A program made the position numbers and the translations under genes. This document shows positions 42,297-50,397 of a DNA stretch of 64,000 nucleotides, piece by piece; the first letter of the stretch is position 1; each line of letters starts with the position of its first letter. A model generated the notes under the pieces. The model made no database searches. It saw only the letters and a list, made by a program, of their open reading frames with translations, and was not told the DNA's origin. Source of the DNA: UBA8514 sp034933685 (GTDB lineage Bacteria > Bacillota > Clostridia > Lachnospirales > Anaerotignaceae); NCBI GenBank assembly GCA_034933685.1, contig JAYFNB010000017.1:186001-250000 (forward strand). The letters run 5' to 3'.

Positions 42297-42728
42297 ATGA
42301 ATGACGAAGCTTTAAAATTGAAAAATCAACTTTGCTTTCCTTTATACGCCTGTTCACGAGAAGTGATAAAAAAGTATAAGCCATTGCTGGATGAGGTAGG
42401 GCTTACCTATACACAGTATATTACTATGATGGTGTTATGGGAAAAGAAGAGCGTTAATGTGAAATCGTTAGGAGAAGATTTGTATTTGGATTCTGGCACA
42501 TTAACTCCACTGCTAAAGAAAATGGAAACACAGGGACTGGTAACAAGAAAACGAGCTGTTGAAGATGAACGAAATGTAATAGTCACTATTACAGAACAAG
42601 GTGAAAAACTTAAAGAGAAGGTATCCCATATACCAGTTGAAATGGGTAGTTGCATTTCTCTTTCACCAGAAGACATAAAATCACTTCATAAATTGCTTTA
42701 TAAGGTTATTGAAAACATAACCAATTGA
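42297..42728 (+). CDS. OhrR-like MarR-family peroxide-sensing repressor
   Basis: 143 residues from ATG 42297, after AGGAG; upstream in-frame codons lie in the operator. The winged helix has the MarR order (YTQYITMMVLWEKKSVNVKS; DSGTLTPLLKKMETQGLVTR; DERNVIVTITEQG). Cys13 in KNQLCFPLYACSREV matches the reactive N-terminal Cys of OhrR, with a second Cys at 19. OhrR-type proteins lose DNA binding when this Cys is oxidised by organic peroxide. The palindrome at its own promoter fits autorepression, and the operon holds flavodoxin and glutathione peroxidase, not the usual Ohr. Confidence 0.88.
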   Translation: MNDEALKLKNQLCFPLYACSREVIKKYKPLLDEVGLTYTQYITMMVLWEKKSVNVKSLGEDLYLDSGTLTPLLKKMETQGLVTRKRAVEDERNVIVTITEQGEKLKEKVSHIPVEMGSCISLSPEDIKSLHKLLYKVIENITN

Positions 42729-42769
42729 TAATCTGTCTTTGTGAATTAAATTAAAAGGAGGAAAAGAGA

Positions 42770-43180
42770 ATGAATATTGAAGTTAGGTATTATACAAAAA
42801 CAGGGAACACCAAAAAATTAGCTGATGCAATTGCCCAAGAAGTTGGTGTTGAGGCAAAGCCAATTAGTGTGCCTATATCAACTGAAACTGATATACTTTT
42901 TTTAGGAAGCTCTGTTTATGCTGCAGAAATTGACCCACAGGTTAAAAAATTTATTGCTAGCTTGGATGGAAAAGTGAAAAAAGTTGTTTCCTTCAGCACA
43001 GCGGCAATGTATCAGTGCGCATACAGACAGGTAAAAAAACATGTTAGCGAAAAAGGAATTAAAGTGGCTGATGAAGAATTTCACTGCCGTGGCCAGTTTA
43101 AATTTATGCACAAAGGGAAACCTGACAGTAAAGACATTGCAGATGTAAAAGAGTTTGCAAGAAGACTTGTATCGAAGTAA
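42770..43180 (+). CDS. Flavodoxin-type protein
   Basis: 136 residues. The FMN phosphate loop reads YYTKTGNTKKLA, followed by LFLGSSVYAAEIDP and the FSTAAMYQ segment that usually stacks near the flavin. Short-chain flavodoxin length. It is the second gene of the OhrR-like operon, with AGGAGG before the ATG, and likely passes electrons in the stress response; the partner is not shown. Confidence 0.85.
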   Translation: MNIEVRYYTKTGNTKKLADAIAQEVGVEAKPISVPISTETDILFLGSSVYAAEIDPQVKKFIASLDGKVKKVVSFSTAAMYQCAYRQVKKHVSEKGIKVADEEFHCRGQFKFMHKGKPDSKDIADVKEFARRLVSK

Positions 43181-43225
43181 TACATATATTTTGTTATATG
43201 TATTAAGAAACAAAGGAGGATTAGC

Positions 43226-44338
43226 TTGGAGCAGTTTGAAAATCGTGAAAAAATGATTTACAAGGCAGGGATTGTTGGAATTGGTGTTAATGCACTGCTT
43301 GCTGTGATAAAGCTTATTATTAGCAGCATAACAGGTTCAGTTGCAATAGCTTCTGATGCTGTAAACAATATAAGCGATGGGGCATCTTCGGTTATAACAA
43401 TACTTGGTTCTAAGCTTGCCGCAAAGGATCCAGACGACAAGCATCCATATGGGCATGGGCGTATTGAGTATATTACGGGTCTAATTATATCTATAATTGT
43501 TATAGTTGTTGGAATCGAATTTTTAAAAACTTCTGTTTTAGCAATAATACATCCTAAAGAAGTTAACTTTACTTGGGTTTCAGTTATAATAATGACCATT
43601 ACCATTTTTGCTAAAATTCTTTTAAGCTTATACAACAAAAAGCAAGGGAAAAAAGCTAACTCACCAGCACTTATTGCTTCAGGAGCAGATGCCATGGGTG
43701 ATGCGGCAGTGACTTCAATCACTGTCATTGCTGCAATTATTTCTCTGTTTACAAAATTTCGCATAGATGGTTATGTGGGTGTTATTGTTTCAGGGTTTAT
43801 TCTATATTCTGGAATTCAATTGGTTACGGAAATATTTCACGATATTATTGGAAAACGTGGTGACAGAAACCTAGCTAACAAAATTTACAGTGAAATAAAG
43901 AAGACACCAATGGTTCAAGGTGCTTACGATTTGGTTTTACACAACTATGGGCCAAACCGTTACCTTGGGTCTGTGAATGTGGAGATTGAAGACACCTATA
44001 CAGTAAGAGAGGTTACGGAAATTTTAAATCCTGTGCAAGAGCGTCTTATGGAAATGTTTGATATTTATTTTTCCTTTGGCATTTATGCTGTAAATACAAC
44101 CGATGAAAAAATTATTGCAAGCAGGAAAAAAGTTTTAAAAATATTACGGCAGTGGCCTGAAATCCTTAATATGCATGCATTTTTTATAAATGAAGAGCGA
44201 AAAACCATTCGATTTGATATTGTTGTTACATTTAAACTAAAAAACAGCAAGAAATTAAAGGAGGATATTTCATCAGAAGTTCAGAGGGAATTTCCAAATT
44301 ATAAAACAAACATTAAAATTGACCACAGGTTTGTATAA
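43226..44338 (+). CDS. Cation diffusion facilitator (CDF) transporter, probably Mn or Fe type
   Basis: 370 residues from TTG 43226 (AAGGAGG 6 nt upstream). Six membrane helices in the first ~215 residues and a C-terminal CDF dimerisation domain, extended to 370 residues. The site-A pattern is NNISD in helix 2 and DAMGD in helix 5, so N-xxx-D with D-xxx-D instead of the His-containing pattern of zinc exporters; this points to manganese or iron export. HPYGHGRIEY matches the family loop. Placing it with peroxide-defence genes fits removal of redox-active metal. Confidence 0.9.
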   Translation: MEQFENREKMIYKAGIVGIGVNALLAVIKLIISSITGSVAIASDAVNNISDGASSVITILGSKLAAKDPDDKHPYGHGRIEYITGLIISIIVIVVGIEFLKTSVLAIIHPKEVNFTWVSVIIMTITIFAKILLSLYNKKQGKKANSPALIASGADAMGDAAVTSITVIAAIISLFTKFRIDGYVGVIVSGFILYSGIQLVTEIFHDIIGKRGDRNLANKIYSEIKKTPMVQGAYDLVLHNYGPNRYLGSVNVEIEDTYTVREVTEILNPVQERLMEMFDIYFSFGIYAVNTTDEKIIASRKKVLKILRQWPEILNMHAFFINEERKTIRFDIVVTFKLKNSKKLKEDISSEVQREFPNYKTNIKIDHRFV

Positions 44339-44383
44339 TTCAAACCTGTGGGTAAAATAAAAAATATAGAGGAGGAAAAAAAT

Positions 44384-44914
44384 ATGGGAATATACGATTA
44401 TAGCATAAAAAAAGTAGACGGCAGTGAGGTGCCATTAAAAGAATATGCAGGGAAAGTTTTGTTAATAGTGAATACAGCCACTGGCTGTGGGTTTACACCT
44501 CAATACGAAGGTTTAGAAAAGCTTTATGCACAATATAAGGACAAGGGGCTTGAAATATTGGATTTTCCTTGCAATCAGTTTTTAAATCAAGCACCTGGAA
44601 CTAATGAAGAAATAGTAAGTTTCTGCAAACTGAAATATGATACAAAATTTGAAACCTTTGCAAAAATTGAAGTAAATGGAGATAATGCAAGCCCGTTATA
44701 TAAGTTTTTAAAGCAGGAAAAACCTGAAGAAACGGACAATGGTTTAATGGACGGTTTGCACCAAAAGCTTGAGGGCATTTTCTCAGTTGAGAAATCTGAA
44801 ATACAATGGAACTTTACAAAATTTCTTGTGGATAGAGACGGAAATGTAACAGGCAGATTTGCACCAACAGTAACACCTGAAGAATTAGAAACTTATATTA
44901 GTAAAATTATCTAA
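44384..44914 (+). CDS. Glutathione peroxidase family (thiol peroxidase)
   Basis: 176 residues from ATG 44384, after GAGGAGG; the frame upstream to 44348 lacks a ribosome site. The peroxidatic residue is Cys in NTATGCGFTPQY, with the tetrad partners in DFPCNQFLNQAPG (Gln) and WNFTKFLVDRDG (Trp, Asn). Cys-type bacterial GPx proteins often use thioredoxin rather than glutathione. It is the last gene of the OhrR-like operon and ends at a perfect terminator. Confidence 0.94.
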   Translation: MGIYDYSIKKVDGSEVPLKEYAGKVLLIVNTATGCGFTPQYEGLEKLYAQYKDKGLEILDFPCNQFLNQAPGTNEEIVSFCKLKYDTKFETFAKIEVNGDNASPLYKFLKQEKPEETDNGLMDGLHQKLEGIFSVEKSEIQWNFTKFLVDRDGNVTGRFAPTVTPEELETYISKII

Positions 44915-44919
44915 TAATA

Positions 44920-44966
44920 AAATCCACCATCTGGTATTTTTGAGTATTAGATGGTGGATTTCATTA
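44920..44966 (+). terminator. Terminator of the OhrR-like operon
   Basis: Perfect 13-bp stem AAATCCACCATCT (44920-44932) with AGATGGTGGATTT (44949-44961). Confidence 0.85.
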
Positions 44967-45016
44967 TGTTAATATTAGTGTGAAAAACAAAATGACATTA
45001 TGGAAAGAGGGCATAT

Positions 45017-46738
45017 ATGAAAAGTTTAAAAGTAAAACTAACAGCAATTATTCTTTTATTAGTTATAATTGCGTCAGTATCTACGGGAATTATTTGTTTC
45101 GTTGAAGAATTTCAGGTTACAGAAAAAATTATACAAACACAATTTGAAGATAAATTAGCTTCTTCAAGTAATATGGTTGAAACATATTTGAACCAGCAAT
45201 TTGGAGAAATAGGCATTAACAAAGATGGTGTAATGGTAGGAAAGGATGGAAATCCAGTTGAAGGCAAATATGAAAATTTAGACGAGATATCTGAAAATAT
45301 GGGTGTTGTATCTACCCTTTTTGCCAAAACAGGAAGTGACTATACTAGAATTCTTACAACAGTGCTAGATGAGCAAGGCAAAAGAGCCGTAGGTACAACA
45401 CTGGACTCTACTGGAAAAGTATACCAAGAAATAACCAATGGGAATATATATTTTGGTGAGGCAGATATTCTAGGGAAAAAATACATAACAAGATATGAGC
45501 CCATTTTTGATAGTAGTAAACAAATAATTGGAATATATTTTGTTGGCTTGCCAATAGAAAATATTACATCAATCTTGGCGGAAGGCAAAGTTTCCACATT
45601 AAAATCTGTGGCAGTATTAAGCGTTGTAACCCTATTAGTAGCCATGGCAGCAAGTTATTTTGCGGCAACCTCTATTACAAAACCAATTAGAAAAATTACT
45701 GATGCAGCAGAGAAAATAGCAGAAGGGAATTTCGATATAGAGCTTAATGTAAAATCCCAAGATGAGGTAGGGCATTTAGCAATTGCCTTTAACCGAACTG
45801 TGGACAGGCTGATAAATTATCAGGGGTATATTGATGAAATATCTAACTCATTAAAGCTTCTTTCTCAAGGAGACTTAATGGTTGAGCTAAAAAGAGACTA
45901 CGTTGGTCAATTCCAAAAGATTAAAGATAACATGGAAGCGTTTGTTCAAAATATGAATAGCACAATTTTGCAGATCAACCAAGCGTCCCAACAGGTGGCA
46001 AGCGGTTCGGAACAAGTTTCCAGTGGGGCACAGGCACTTTCTCAAGGAGCAACCCAACAAGCAAGTTCAATAGAGGAATTGGCAGCAACAATTAATGAAA
46101 TTTCTACACAAATTAAAAGTAATGCAGAAAATGCAAAATTGGCAAATAACAGTGCCGAATTGGCTGAAAAAGAAATATTCAGCAGCAACGACCAAATGAA
46201 AAACATGGTTAATGCAATGGAAGAAATCAACGCTAAATCAGCCGAAATTTCTAAAATTATTAAGGTGATTGAAGATATTGCATTCCAAACAAATATTCTT
46301 GCATTAAACGCCGCAGTTGAGGCCGCAAGAGCCGGTTCAGCTGGAAAAGGTTTTGCTGTGGTTGCCGATGAAGTAAGAAACCTTGCAAGTAAGTCAGCAG
46401 AGGCGGCTCAAAGCACGACAAAACTAATTGAGGAAACCCTTGTTGCGGTAGAAAAAGGCTCTGAAATTGCAGATAATACAGCAAGGTCTTTGGAAGAAAG
46501 TGCAAAGATAACACGTGAAGCAGTAGGGTTGATAGATAAAATTACAGAGGCTTCAAATGAGCAGGCTTCTTCTATTGCACAGGTAACACAAGGTGTAGAG
46601 CAAATTTCATCCGTTGTTCAAAATAATGCTGCTACAGCAGAAGAAAGTGCGGCGGCAAGTGAAGAACTATGGGGACAGTCCAACATTTTAAAAGAACTTG
46701 TTACAAAATTTAAGCTGAAAAATGATGATTTGCTTTAG
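45017..46738 (+). CDS. Methyl-accepting chemotaxis protein (Cache sensor type)
   Basis: 573 residues. Membrane helix at ~7-27, an extracellular Cache-like domain to ~190 (FEDKLASSSNMVETYLNQQF; ITRYEPIFDSSKQIIGIYFV), a second helix at ~195-220, HAMP, then the signalling coiled coil with tip EDIAFQTNILALNAAVEAAR. The Cache type often binds carboxylates or amino acids. One oddity near the C-terminus is SEELWGQSN where the other receptor here has SEELSGQAQ. GAAAGAGGG precedes the ATG. Confidence 0.93.
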   Translation: MKSLKVKLTAIILLLVIIASVSTGIICFVEEFQVTEKIIQTQFEDKLASSSNMVETYLNQQFGEIGINKDGVMVGKDGNPVEGKYENLDEISENMGVVSTLFAKTGSDYTRILTTVLDEQGKRAVGTTLDSTGKVYQEITNGNIYFGEADILGKKYITRYEPIFDSSKQIIGIYFVGLPIENITSILAEGKVSTLKSVAVLSVVTLLVAMAASYFAATSITKPIRKITDAAEKIAEGNFDIELNVKSQDEVGHLAIAFNRTVDRLINYQGYIDEISNSLKLLSQGDLMVELKRDYVGQFQKIKDNMEAFVQNMNSTILQINQASQQVASGSEQVSSGAQALSQGATQQASSIEELAATINEISTQIKSNAENAKLANNSAELAEKEIFSSNDQMKNMVNAMEEINAKSAEISKIIKVIEDIAFQTNILALNAAVEAARAGSAGKGFAVVADEVRNLASKSAEAAQSTTKLIEETLVAVEKGSEIADNTARSLEESAKITREAVGLIDKITEASNEQASSIAQVTQGVEQISSVVQNNAATAEESAAASEELWGQSNILKELVTKFKLKNDDLL

Positions 46739-46796
46739 TGAAAAAGTAATTTATTAAAACTAAATTAACTAAAAATTTTAAGAAACAAACTTATTT

Positions 46797-46840
46797 CGAC
46801 CCTTCACTGAAAATATAATCAGTGAGGGGTCGTTATTGTA
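46797..46840 (+). terminator. Terminator of the Cache-type receptor gene
   Basis: 14-bp stem with one mismatch/wobble, CGACCCTTCACTGA (46797-46810) with TCAGTGAGGGGTCG (46819-46832); weak U tail (TTATTGT). Confidence 0.65.
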
Positions 46841-46944
46841 TCATTAAATATTCATATGGTTTTCATAATACGTTCACATTGATAGGTTACATTTATATTA
46901 AAGTATTTGTGCTGAAAGTAAATCAGCACGGAATGGAGGCTCAT

Positions 46945-48546
46945 ATGAAAAAAATCTTATCAATTATTTTAACTTTAATAATTTCATTAAACTTAGCGGC
47001 ATGCCAAAGTGCGAGGGCAGCAACTAATAATAAGGCAACTGAAAATAGTGATAGCGATTATGAAACTGCCTTATTTGGAAGTGACATATTAAAGATTGAC
47101 ATCACAGCTGATGAACAAGAATGGGAGAGCCTTATTGAAAATGCTGCTTCCAAACCAACGATTTCTGCTGATGTAAGCATAGATGGAGAAATTTACGAAG
47201 ACGTTGCGGTAAAGACAAAAGGAAATACTTCTTTAAAACAGGTTGTTTCATCTGACAGTGATAGATATAGCCTTAAGTTGAATTTCGGTAAAAATGTTGA
47301 AGGACAAACTTGCCATGGGTTGGATAAGTTAGCACTTAATAATATATATAGTGATAGTACATATTTAAAAGAGTATATGTCGTATATGTTATTTCAATAC
47401 ATGGATGTACCTAGTAGTCTATGTTCCTTCGCTGAAATTACTGTTAACGGAGAATACTATGGATTTTATTTAGCTATTGAAGACGTAGATGACAGTTTTT
47501 TGGAGCGAAATTTTGGAGCGGATTTTTCAGGTGAAGCTTATAAGCCAGAGAGCATGAGTATGGATGGCGACATGGAATCACCTGGTAAAGATGGTGGTGA
47601 CAGGAAATTTGAAGCTGATGGAAATACAAAAGAAGAGGATAAAAGCAGTAAGAAATCTGATATGGGCGGTGAACATGGTGGTGGCATGGATGGTGGAGCC
47701 AAAGGTGTAAGCTTGGTTTATAGTGACGATGAATTTGACAGCTATAGCAATATTTTTGATAATGAAATAACGAAGGCAACGGATGATGACAAAAAACGGT
47801 TGATTGCTTCATTAAAAGCCATTAGTGAGGGTGAGAATCTTAAAGAATATATTAACGTTGACGAGGTGCTTCGCTATGCAGCAGTTAATGTGTTTATTGT
47901 AAATCTTGACAGCTACTTTTCTAGTATGGGGCATAATTATTGCTTGGTGGAGGATAGTGGACAGCTTTCAATGATTCCATGGGATTACAACTTGGCATTT
48001 GGTACTCATCAGATTTCATCAGCAACTGATGCCGTAAACTATGCAATTGATACAGTATTTTACAATGTTGATGGCGAAGAGCGTCCTATTATAAGCAAGT
48101 TGTTGGAAAATGAAGAATATAACCAGCTGTATCACCAATATCTGCAAGAACTTTGTGACTATATGTCTTCAGGTCAATTTGAAGAAAAAGTAGATTCTAT
48201 TTACACTTCAATTCAAAGTTACGTTGAAAATGATACAACTTCATTTGATGGTTATGAGGCATTTGTAAGTGGTGTAACAGCACTTAAAGAATTTGTTCAA
48301 CTTCGTACACAAAGTGTGCTTGGTCAGCTTGATGGCACTATTCCAGCTACACAGGATGAACAGAAAGAATCGGATTCTCTTGTGAATTGTGGAAATTTAG
48401 ATTTGAAGGATTTAGGCAGTATGGGCAACGAAAGAGGAGACAGAGGTGCTGATATGGGTGGAAATCCCCAAGGAGGAAATCCTCCTAACGGGGATATGCC
48501 ACAAATGCAGCGAAGCCAGAAAGATATTTCTGATACTAAGGGTTAA
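46945..48546 (+). CDS. CotH-kinase-family lipoprotein
   Basis: 533 residues from ATG 46945 (GGAATGGAGG upstream; the frame open from 46822 lies over the terminator). Lipoprotein signal with LAAC. The CotH kinase domain includes DVAVKTKGNTS, NGEYYGFYLAIEDVDDSFLE, NFGADFSGEAYKP and the active-site-like SMIPWDYNLAFG. A low-complexity Gly/Asp/Lys/His insertion (~205-255) interrupts the kinase fold, and the C-terminus is Gly/Pro/Met-rich (GGNPQGGNPPNGDMPQMQ). CotH of Bacillus phosphorylates spore-coat proteins; extracellular clostridial relatives have no proven substrate. Single gene. Confidence 0.9.
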   Translation: MKKILSIILTLIISLNLAACQSARAATNNKATENSDSDYETALFGSDILKIDITADEQEWESLIENAASKPTISADVSIDGEIYEDVAVKTKGNTSLKQVVSSDSDRYSLKLNFGKNVEGQTCHGLDKLALNNIYSDSTYLKEYMSYMLFQYMDVPSSLCSFAEITVNGEYYGFYLAIEDVDDSFLERNFGADFSGEAYKPESMSMDGDMESPGKDGGDRKFEADGNTKEEDKSSKKSDMGGEHGGGMDGGAKGVSLVYSDDEFDSYSNIFDNEITKATDDDKKRLIASLKAISEGENLKEYINVDEVLRYAAVNVFIVNLDSYFSSMGHNYCLVEDSGQLSMIPWDYNLAFGTHQISSATDAVNYAIDTVFYNVDGEERPIISKLLENEEYNQLYHQYLQELCDYMSSGQFEEKVDSIYTSIQSYVENDTTSFDGYEAFVSGVTALKEFVQLRTQSVLGQLDGTIPATQDEQKESDSLVNCGNLDLKDLGSMGNERGDRGADMGGNPQGGNPPNGDMPQMQRSQKDISDTKG

Positions 48547-48642
48547 GATGAAATAAAAGATGGTATAATTAGATGTATTTTGTATTTTTATATTGAAAAA
48601 ATTTAAAAAGTATGGTAATTTAATTTAGCTGGTATGAACACA

Positions 48643-48675
48643 AATGGGTTTGTGAGAAATACAAACATAACCCAT
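48643..48675 (+). other. Hairpin preceding the glycine riboswitch
   Basis: ATGGGTT and AACCCAT arms with an inner TTTGT/ACAAA pair form a stem just upstream of the aptamer. It has no T-run. It may be a 5' mRNA-stabilising stem. Confidence 0.35.
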
Positions 48676-48687
48676 GTATGCATACCA

Positions 48688-48800
48688 CACTCTGGAGAGT
48701 TCCACAGATGGACGCCGAAGGTGTAATGCGTTTTTAATAAAACGCAAATCTCTCAGGCAAAAGGACAGAGCGTAAATTAAATTACGTTGTCTTTTCTCTG
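48688..48800 (+). ncRNA. gcvT motif: Glycine riboswitch (single aptamer with vestigial partner)
   Basis: Core elements in order: CTCTGGAGAG (48690-48699), GATGGACGCCGAAGG (48708-48721), a variable P3b stem TGCGTTT/AAACGCA, then CTCTCAGGCAAAAGGACAGAG to 48770. P1 is CTCTG with CAGAG. Behind it a short CGTAA/TTACG stem (48771-48786) and TCTCTGGAG occupy the place of the second, 'ghost' aptamer seen in singlet glycine riboswitches. It lies in the leader of an AGCS symporter gene. Confidence 0.93.
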
Positions 48801-48802
48801 GA

Positions 48803-48836
48803 GCCGTTGGTGCAAAGCACCACGGCTTATTATATT
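48803..48836 (+). promoter_or_regulatory. Expression-platform hairpin of the glycine riboswitch
   Basis: GC-rich stem GCCG-TGGTGC with GCACCA-CGGC (48803-48826, one bulged T, AAA loop) followed by TTATTATATTGTT. This may be a weak terminator controlled by glycine binding. Confidence 0.55.
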
Positions 48837-48854
48837 GTTCCCAAACAGGAAAGG

Positions 48855-50273
48855 ATGAAAAAAATGTTTCAACAGATTAATGATTTAATTATTTTAATTG
48901 ATGATGCGGTATGGGGTCTGCCTCTTATTGTATTCATTCTTGCAGTAGGTATTATGCTTACAGCAAGGCTTGGACTTTTACAAGTAATTCACTTACCGAA
49001 AGCACTTAAGTTCATGTTTCAGAATGAGGAAGATGGCGTTGGTGAGGTAACAAGCTTTGGTGCACTTTGTACTGCTCTTTCAGCAACAATTGGTACAGGT
49101 AATATTGTTGGTGTTGCTACCGCAGTATGTGCAGGCGGTCCTGGGGCACTTTTTTGGATGGTTGTAGCGGCATTCTTTGGTATGGCTACTAAATATGCCG
49201 AGGGTGTGCTTGCTGTTAAATACCGTGTGGTAGATGAAACAGGGCATTCACTTGGCGGACCTTTCTACTACATAGAAAGAGGTATGGGACAAAAATGGTC
49301 TTGGCTTGCAAAGATATTTGCTTTCTTTGGCTTATGCGTTGGTCTTATGGGTATAGGTACTTTTACACAGGTAAACGGTATTGCATCAGCTGTTAAGAAC
49401 TTTTTCGATCCACAATCTTTGGTAACAGTAAGCATACTTGGCGCAGATTATTCATGGGCAGTTGTTATAACTGGCATTATTGTTACAGTTTGTACTGCAC
49501 TTGTTGTAATTGGAGGAATTAAAAGAATAGCCAGCGTATCTCAGGTAATAGTTCCTTTTATGGCGGTAATTTATATGATTTCATGTGTACTTCTTATTGC
49601 TACAAATATTTCTGCAGTTCCAGCGGCTGTTGCACAAATAGTTAAGGGTGCATTCAATCCATCAGCTGTAACAGGCGGTATTGTTGGAACAATGGCAATC
49701 GCTATGCAAAAGGGTATTGCTCGTGGTATTTTCTCTAACGAGGCAGGGCTTGGTTCTGCACCTATTGCGGCGGCGGCGGCACAAACAAAAGAACCTGTTC
49801 GTCAGGGCCTTGTTTCAATGACAGGTACTTTTATTGACACAATTGTAATTTGTACAATGACAGGTCTTTCAATTGTAATTACAGGAGCATGGCAGGTTGA
49901 AGGGCTTAAAGGCGTTGCAGTTACAACATACGCTTTTCAACAAGGATTACCTTTCTCATCAACTATTTCGTCTTTTATTCTTATGGCGTGCCTTGTGTTC
50001 TTTGCATTTACAACAATTTTAGGCTGGGATTATTATTCTGAAAGATGTCTTGAATATCTTTCAAAGGGTAAAAAGACAGCTTTGCCTGCATTCAGATGGC
50101 TGTACATATTGTGTGTATTTATAGGACCATATATGACTGTTGAAGCAGTTTGGAACATTGCGGACATATTTAACGGTTTAATGGCTTTCCCTAATCTTAT
50201 TGCACTTATTGCTTTAAGCGGTGTAGTTACAAAAGAAACAAAGGATTATTTTGCAAGGCATAAAAACATTTAA
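48855..50273 (+). CDS. Sodium:alanine/glycine symporter (AGCS family)
   Basis: 472 residues from ATG 48855, or 469 from ATG 48864, which has better spacing to AGGAAAGG (48847-48854). About 10-11 membrane helices; the family signature GALCTALSATIGTGNIVGVA and later GIARGIFSNEAGLGSAPIAA are clear. It takes up glycine or alanine with sodium. The glycine riboswitch in its leader points to glycine as the regulating ligand. It ends at a hairpin terminator. Confidence 0.95.
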   Translation: MKKMFQQINDLIILIDDAVWGLPLIVFILAVGIMLTARLGLLQVIHLPKALKFMFQNEEDGVGEVTSFGALCTALSATIGTGNIVGVATAVCAGGPGALFWMVVAAFFGMATKYAEGVLAVKYRVVDETGHSLGGPFYYIERGMGQKWSWLAKIFAFFGLCVGLMGIGTFTQVNGIASAVKNFFDPQSLVTVSILGADYSWAVVITGIIVTVCTALVVIGGIKRIASVSQVIVPFMAVIYMISCVLLIATNISAVPAAVAQIVKGAFNPSAVTGGIVGTMAIAMQKGIARGIFSNEAGLGSAPIAAAAAQTKEPVRQGLVSMTGTFIDTIVICTMTGLSIVITGAWQVEGLKGVAVTTYAFQQGLPFSSTISSFILMACLVFFAFTTILGWDYYSERCLEYLSKGKKTALPAFRWLYILCVFIGPYMTVEAVWNIADIFNGLMAFPNLIALIALSGVVTKETKDYFARHKNI

Positions 50274-50281
50274 TTGAATGT

Positions 50282-50323
50282 AAAAGACTTTTGCCCAGAA
50301 ATTTTGGGGTAAAAGTCTTTTTT
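50282..50323 (+). terminator. Terminator of the AGCS gene
   Basis: AAAAGACTTTTGCCC pairs with GGGGTAAAAGTCTTTT (one bulge), followed by a T-run. Confidence 0.8.
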
Positions 50324-50397
50324 AATGCAAAAATTTAATACCAATTGGAATTATTATGTTATAATTAAAGTTGGTTTTATAGTTAGGAGTGAGAAAA

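Noticed and set aside
46822..46944. N-terminal extension of the CotH-type protein
   Set aside because: Runs over the upstream terminator and would hide a clear lipoprotein signal peptide.
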